DNA from: Candidatus Avimicrobium faecavium
GTDB lineage: Bacteria > Bacillota > Clostridia > Oscillospirales > Ruminococcaceae
NCBI GenBank assembly: GCA_904419105.1
Contig: CAJFQR010000065.1
Coordinates: forward strand, 1 to 8,302
Reading direction: 5' to 3'
DNA length: 8,302 nt
Part shown: in pieces, positions 4,882 through 8,302 of the stretch
Layout of the letters: every line of letters begins with the position of its first letter
Numbering within the stretch: position 1 is the stretch's first letter
Program-made: the position numbers and the translations under genes
Notes under the pieces: generated by a model
Databases searched by the model: none
What the model saw: the letters and a program-made list of their open reading frames with translations, nothing else
Told to the model about the DNA's origin: nothing

Positions 4882-5986
4882 GACCGGTATCAGGGTTTAC
4901 CTTGCCATCATCAGTGGTGCTGGAAGAGGTGTCGTCCTCGGTAACGGTCTTCTCGTCCAGCTCGACATCAGAGATGACATAGGAAGTCAGCTCACGAGTG
5001 CGGATTCTCCAAGCCTCCATGTCCTCATCCCACTCTGCATTGGCATCCTCAGCACCGTCAGCACCCTTGACATAGATGAAGGCATCCTCATCGGCAAACA
5101 GATAGAAGTAACCGTTCCGGTTGAATCTGGGCTCGCCAGAGAAGTTGAGGAAATCGAGATTGGCATACTCGTAGTAGTCAGCAAATTCCTTATCGAAGGA
5201 AGTATCCCAAGACAGGTTCAGACGGCCCTGGCCAGTTACATCGACAGTAAACATAGCCTCTTCGCCGAACTCGATATCAATCTCACCCAGGTTGTCAGCA
5301 AAAGCTACAATTCCGGTGAAACCGGTAGGCAGAACATCATCGCCGGTAAATTCGACATCAATGTTGTGATCGGTGCCATCCGGAGCATAGGACAGTTCTA
5401 CCTCAACAAGATCGGTTGCTCTCTTAGCAATCGTATAGGTACGGCCGACCTTGATGGTACCAGCAAGATCCTCAACATGATCGTCGTTGTTCTCCGGCAG
5501 AGTAACAACAACAGACCAGATACGAACATCGTCAGTGTCTGTGCTACTACCGTCGAAGATGCCGTTCAGCTGAGACATAATGCTTTCTCTCTGTGCAACA
5601 TCGGAGTCCAGATCATAGCGTACGCACTTGAACTCTACATCCGCTACTTCACCAACATCCCACTTGGTATATACTTCACGCTTGCTAAAATTGGTGCCAA
5701 CAGTGTACCAGCCGAACTCACCTTCGCCGTCGGAATATACCATCGGGAAAGCGATACGGTCGCCACCTTCGAGCATACCCTTGGAAGCAATGTTCTGAGT
5801 CGCAATATCGTCCTCATCCAGCACAAACATCCAGTCTTCATTGTTGCTGATGTCGCCCTGATCGCCGGTGTTTCTGGGGAGAATACCGATAGCAATATCT
5901 TCATCAGTGGTATCCAGAGCGAAGGCCACAGTTGTCATACCCGCGGCCATGACGGCAGCCAGGGTAAGAGCAAGAATCTTCTTCAT
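4877..5986 (-). CDS. Secreted acidic surface-type protein ending in NPDTG
   Basis: 369 residues, family not recognised. Seen: a clear Sec signal peptide (MKKILALTLAAVMAAGMTTVAFA, likely cut after A-F-A at residue 23), a long acidic, beta-type mature region with a single Cys, and a Thr/Ser/Asp-rich linker (about 348-361) ending NPDTGR at 364-369. NPxTG resembles sortase signals, but no hydrophobic segment or basic tail follows. Start ATG 5986 has GGAGG 10 bases upstream. The gene is visibly less GC-rich at third positions than its neighbours, and this with the strong signals suggests high expression. Possible roles are a wall-associated, S-layer-like or released protein. It is the only gene of its transcript, with an odd promoter and a WalR-type repeat upstream. 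Confidence 0.8.
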   Translation of the reverse strand: MKKILALTLAAVMAAGMTTVAFALDTTDEDIAIGILPRNTGDQGDISNNEDWMFVLDEDDIATQNIASKGMLEGGDRIAFPMVYSDGEGEFGWYTVGTNFSKREVYTKWDVGEVADVEFKCVRYDLDSDVAQRESIMSQLNGIFDGSSTDTDDVRIWSVVVTLPENNDDHVEDLAGTIKVGRTYTIAKRATDLVEVELSYAPDGTDHNIDVEFTGDDVLPTGFTGIVAFADNLGEIDIEFGEEAMFTVDVTGQGRLNLSWDTSFDKEFADYYEYANLDFLNFSGEPRFNRNGYFYLFADEDAFIYVKGADGAEDANAEWDEDMEAWRIRTRELTSYVISDVELDEKTVTEDDTSSSTTDDGKVNPDTGR

Positions 5987-6058
5987 TGTCTTTTTTCCTC
6001 CATAACTGAATTTTTCAACCGGGCCGGCCCGTCGACGGCCGTCCCCCGTTGTGATGCC

Positions 6059-6083
6059 ATTATACCCCCCGGCACTTTGTCAA
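6059..6083 (-). promoter_or_regulatory. Promoter of exported-protein gene with 13-bp spacer
   Basis: Minus strand: perfect TTGACA (6083-6078) and perfect TATAAT (6064-6059), but only 13 bp apart instead of about 17; the spacer ends in six G. No other pairing nearby fits better. The leader to ATG 5986 is about 65 bases and holds overlapping palindromes (GGGCCGGCCC, CCGTCGACGG) before the ribosome-binding site. Confidence 0.55.
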
Positions 6084-6101
6084 CCCTTTTTTGAGATGAA
6101 T

Positions 6102-6118
6102 TGTAATTTTTCTGTAAT
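6102..6118 (+). promoter_or_regulatory. WalR-type direct repeat upstream of exported-protein gene
   Basis: Plus strand TGTAAT (6102-6107), N5, TGTAAT (6113-6118) matches the WalR box TGTWAH-N5-TGTWAH exactly, with the same 11-bp period and the same orientation relative to the gene as the site before sigI. It ends 18 bp upstream of the -35. The AT-rich tract could instead act as an UP element. Confidence 0.45.
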
Positions 6119-6240
6119 TTTCTTAGGTTCCCGATTGAAAAGAAGCTTTTTTGCAAAGTATCCGGCATTTTTTTGTGAGGAGCGAGCAATTTGGAAGGAA
6201 TTATGGCGATATTCCTGCATTTTTAGAGAGGAAATGATGC

Positions 6241-6282
6241 CGCCGGTTTTCCACATGGTGGAAAACTGCAGTGAACGGCGGA
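6241..6282. repeat. Long hairpin in the divergent intergenic region
   Basis: CCGCCG (6241-6246) plus GTTTTCCAC (6247-6255) pair with GTGGAAAAC (6259-6267) and CGGCGG (6277-6282): 15 pairs, a 3-base apex and a 9-base bulge on one side. No U tract follows on either strand, so it is not a terminator. The gene-free interval 5987-6475 otherwise holds the two divergent promoters, the direct repeat above and a small GC hairpin at 6315-6329. Confidence 0.5.
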
Positions 6283-6388
6283 GAAAAGGCCGTTGCTTTC
6301 CAGATACCCCCACCCCCTGCCGGGCAGGGAGGTAAGCAGATGCTGCGAGAGAGTTTTTCTGGAAGCGGTTTCCCCGGGGCGGATTTTG

Positions 6389-6397
6389 TGCTACAAT
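6389..6397 (+). promoter_or_regulatory. Extended -10 promoter of the NifU-like/GGGtGRT operon
   Basis: TGCTACAAT: an extended TGn motif followed by TACAAT (6392-6397), 5 of 6 to consensus. No good -35 lies 16-18 bp upstream, as allowed for extended -10 promoters. The leader of about 70 bases carries a GC hairpin (6415-6420 / 6424-6429). Confidence 0.55.
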
Positions 6398-6475
6398 AGA
6401 ATGGCGAAATAAGCGCCCGCCCGGCGGGCCGTAGGATACAAACGCGTCAACCATATCCCGAAAGGAGATACCGCG

Positions 6476-7168
6476 GTGAATATTTCCAAAGAAGTAGAGC
6501 AGATGTGCGTCGTCGCCCAGGGACCGAACCACGGCCCAGCTCCCATCCCGGAAGAGGGAAAGTGGGTGCTGGCCCGACAGATCGGGGACATCTCGGGGCT
6601 CAGCCACGGGGTCGGCTGGTGCGCACCCCAGCAGGGGGCCTGTAAGCTCACCCTTAATGTCAAAGACGGCATCATCCAGGAGGCACTGGTGGAGACCATT
6701 GGCTGCTCCGGTATGACCCACTCGGCGGCGATGGCCGGCGAGATCCTGCCGGGGAAAACGCTCCTCGAAGCGCTGAATACCGACCTGGTGTGCGACGCCA
6801 TCAATGTGGCGATGCGGGAGCTGTTCCTGCAGATCGTATATGGGCGGAGCCAGACCGCCTTCTCGGAAGGAGGGCTGCCCATTGGCGCCTCTCTGGAGGA
6901 TCTGGGTAAGGGGCTGCGCAGTCAGACCGGCACCATCTTCAGCACAAAGCAGAAAGGCGTGCGCTATCTGGAGATGAGCGAGGGGTACATTACCCGGCTG
7001 GCCCTCGATGAAAACGACGAGACCATCGGGTATGAGTTCGTGCGGCTGGGCAAGATGATGGAGGACATCCGGCACGGTATCGCCCCGGAAGAAGCCCTGA
7101 AAAAAAACACCGCCACCTACGGCCGGTTTGACAGTGCCGCACGCATCATCGACCCGAGAGAGGAATAA
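6476..7168 (+). CDS. NifU/IscU-like iron-sulfur scaffold protein (GGGtGRT partner)
   Basis: 230 residues. The stretch at about 45-115 resembles the NifU/IscU scaffold fold: CAPQQGACKLTLNV (49-62), a strand-turn, ETIGCSGMTHSAAMAGEILPGK (73-94; compare the IscU GCGSAIASSS...GKS motif) and a Cys106 before DAI, in the place of the third IscU ligand. Cys at 11, 49, 56, 77 and 106 could bind an Fe-S cluster. The protein is longer than IscU (about 128) with an extra C-terminal region (about 135-230) of unknown role. Start is GTG 6476, supported by AAAGGAG 8 bases upstream. It is followed after 17 bases by the GGGtGRT gene, a pairing seen in many anaerobes and annotated as scaffold protein; the actual client is not known. 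Confidence 0.85.
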   Translation: MNISKEVEQMCVVAQGPNHGPAPIPEEGKWVLARQIGDISGLSHGVGWCAPQQGACKLTLNVKDGIIQEALVETIGCSGMTHSAAMAGEILPGKTLLEALNTDLVCDAINVAMRELFLQIVYGRSQTAFSEGGLPIGASLEDLGKGLRSQTGTIFSTKQKGVRYLEMSEGYITRLALDENDETIGYEFVRLGKMMEDIRHGIAPEEALKKNTATYGRFDSAARIIDPREE

Positions 7169-7185
7169 GAGAGGAGCCAAACGCG

Positions 7186-8181
7186 ATGATTCAGTTTGAA
7201 GGAATGGAACGCCGGACCGCCGGCATCAACGCCTGCCTAGAGAAAAACGGCCTCGGCTCCCTTGAGAGCTGCGACGCCCTGTGCAAAAGCCGCGGCATCG
7301 ATGTGGGCAGCATCGTAAAAGGGGTACAGCCCATCGCCTTTGACAATGCCGTCTGGGCCTACACCCTCGGCACCGCCATTGCCTTGAACCGGGGCGTCGG
7401 CACCGCCGCTGAGGCCGCCGAGTGCATCGGCGAGGGCCTGCAGGCCTTCTGCGTGCCCGGCTCGGTGGCCGACCAGCGCAAGGTTGGCCTGGGCCATGGC
7501 AATCTCGGCGCCATGCTGCTCCGGGAGGAGACCCGGTGCTTCTGCTTCCTGGCAGGGCATGAGTCCTTCGCCGCAGCGGAGGGGGCCATCGGCATCGCCC
7601 GGTCGGCCAACAAGGTGCGCAAGACCCCGCTGAGGGTGATCCTCAACGGTTTGGGCAAGGATGCGGCCTACATCATCTCCCGGGTGAACGGCTTCACCTT
7701 TGTGGAGACGGGGTTTGACTTTGCCACCGGCACCCTGTCGGTGCTCGGGGAGCGGGCCTTCTCCGACGGGGAGCGGGCGGCAGTACGGTGCTACGGCGCC
7801 AACGATGTGCTCGAAGGCGTGGAGATCATGAAGCACGAAGGGGTCGATGTATCCATCACCGGCAACTCCACCAATCCGACCCGGTTCCAGCACCTGGTGG
7901 CCGGCACCTACAAAAAGTGGGCCAACGAGAACGGCAAGCGGTACTTCTCGGTGGCGTCCGGCGGCGGCACCGGCCGGACGTTGCACCCGGACAATGTGGC
8001 CGCCGGGCCGGCCAGCTACGGCCTCACCGACTCGATGGGCCGGATGCACTCGGATGCCCAGTTCGCCGGGAGCTCCTCAGTGCCGGCCCATGTGGAGATG
8101 ATGGGTCTCATCGGTATGGGCAACAACCCGATGGTCGGCGCTACCGTGGCCTGTGCGGTGGCTGTGGCCGAAGCAAAGTAA
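7186..8181 (+). CDS. GGGtGRT family protein
   Basis: 331 residues, the full usual length of this family, which is named after its motif; GGGTGRT is at residues 259-265, followed by LHPDNVAAGPASYGLTDSMGR. Other glycine-rich conserved-looking blocks: KVGLGHGNLGAMLL (99-112), FLAGHESFAAAEGAIG (121-136) and GLIGMGNNPMVGATVA (307-322). Cys at 29, 33, 80, 89, 118, 120, 202 and 323. No signal peptide or membrane segment, so cytoplasmic. The biochemical role of the family is unknown to me; operon linkage to a NifU-like scaffold suggests Fe-S or sulfur-related chemistry, by inference only. ATG 7186 has AGAGGAG 9 bases upstream. No terminator is seen before the insertion element that starts 23 bases after the stop. 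Confidence 0.9.
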   Translation: MIQFEGMERRTAGINACLEKNGLGSLESCDALCKSRGIDVGSIVKGVQPIAFDNAVWAYTLGTAIALNRGVGTAAEAAECIGEGLQAFCVPGSVADQRKVGLGHGNLGAMLLREETRCFCFLAGHESFAAAEGAIGIARSANKVRKTPLRVILNGLGKDAAYIISRVNGFTFVETGFDFATGTLSVLGERAFSDGERAAVRCYGANDVLEGVEIMKHEGVDVSITGNSTNPTRFQHLVAGTYKKWANENGKRYFSVASGGGTGRTLHPDNVAAGPASYGLTDSMGRMHSDAQFAGSSSVPAHVEMMGLIGMGNNPMVGATVACAVAVAEAK

Positions 8182-8204
8182 CAAACATGAACAGCCGTCC
8201 GGTC

Positions 8205-8302
8205 TGAAGTGACCCCCAAAAGTTAGACAATATTTAAGAGCAGAAATTGTTTAAGCAGCCGAAAGGGCTTGTTGTCTGTGAATTGCAGGCGGCAAGCCCT
8301 TT
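8205..8302. mobile_element. End of an IS3-family-like insertion sequence (partial)
   Basis: TGAAGTGACCCCCAAAAGTTAGACA (8205-8229, given as its two parts TGAAGTGACCCCC and AAAAGTTAGACA) matches the terminal inverted repeat style of IS3-family elements (IS150 group). The outer edge could also be at TGACCCCC (8210). Inside, AAAGGGCTTG (8262-8271) and CAAGCCCTTT (8293-8302) form a perfect 10-bp inverted repeat. On the minus strand a frame open at the window edge (8302 to stop 8234, 22 codons beginning K-G-L) could be the last part of the transposase orfB, since K-G-L is common near that end; this is weak. The other end and target duplication are outside the window. Confidence 0.65.

Noticed and set aside
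6248..6256. TTTTCCACA, one mismatch from a DnaA box
   Set aside because: It is part of a hairpin arm; there is no cluster of further boxes, no dnaA or dnaN gene and no AT-rich unwinding tract.
6234..6335. A 33-codon Cys- and Arg-containing small ORF on the plus strand with a weak purine-rich site upstream
   Set aside because: It lies across the long hairpin, the ribosome-binding site is poorly spaced, there is no convincing promoter, and the peptide has no recognisable features.

Overview
The window looks like chromosome of a GC-rich, endospore-forming member of the Firmicutes (class Clostridia), most like gut Oscillospiraceae and relatives. This rests on content, not on a marker gene. The window holds a SigI/RsgI sigma/anti-sigma pair, the spore-maturation genes spmA and spmB behind a sigma-E-like promoter, a clostridial AbrB-type regulator with a C-terminal zinc ribbon, and the GGGtGRT / NifU-like gene pair typical of anaerobes. 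No rRNA, tRNA, CRISPR array or phage gene was found.

Layout, left to right. (1) 1-1465, minus strand: the 5' part of an rsgI-like anti-sigma gene, cut by the window edge, preceded by sigI with an ATGA overlap. Upstream of sigI lie a probable sigma-A promoter and three helically phased direct repeats of the WalR/PhoP type. (2) 1644-3403, minus: a GNAT acetyltransferase with its own promoter, then spmB and spmA (GTGA overlap), read from a sigma-E-like promoter. (3) 3499-3908, plus: an abrB-like gene with a consensus sigma-A promoter and a bidirectional terminator. (4) 3919-4377, minus: a small lipoprotein with an Ig-like domain. (5) 4378-4876: about 500 bases with no gene but with many back-to-back hairpins, at least two of them terminator-like. 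(6) 4877-5986, minus: a secreted acidic protein with a strong signal peptide that ends in NPDTG-R with no membrane anchor. Its promoter has consensus hexamers at an unusual 13-bp spacing, and a second WalR-type direct repeat lies just upstream. (7) 6389-8181, plus: a two-gene operon of a NifU/IscU-like scaffold protein and a GGGtGRT protein. (8) 8205-8302: one end of an IS3-family-like element that continues out of the window, starting 23 bases after the GGGtGRT stop codon.

The genes do not form one pathway, but envelope and developmental control recur: a heat/envelope stress sigma factor with its membrane-bound anti-sigma, spore-cortex maturation proteins, a transition-state regulator, a lipoprotein and an exported protein. 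The most useful new observation is that the same two-half-site motif (TGTWAH-N5-TGTWAH) occurs upstream of both sigI and the exported-protein gene, in the same orientation relative to each. This suggests a shared OmpR-family response regulator of the WalR or PhoP type. The other points worth following are the unexplained structured intergenic region and the unusual promoter and C-terminus of the exported protein.
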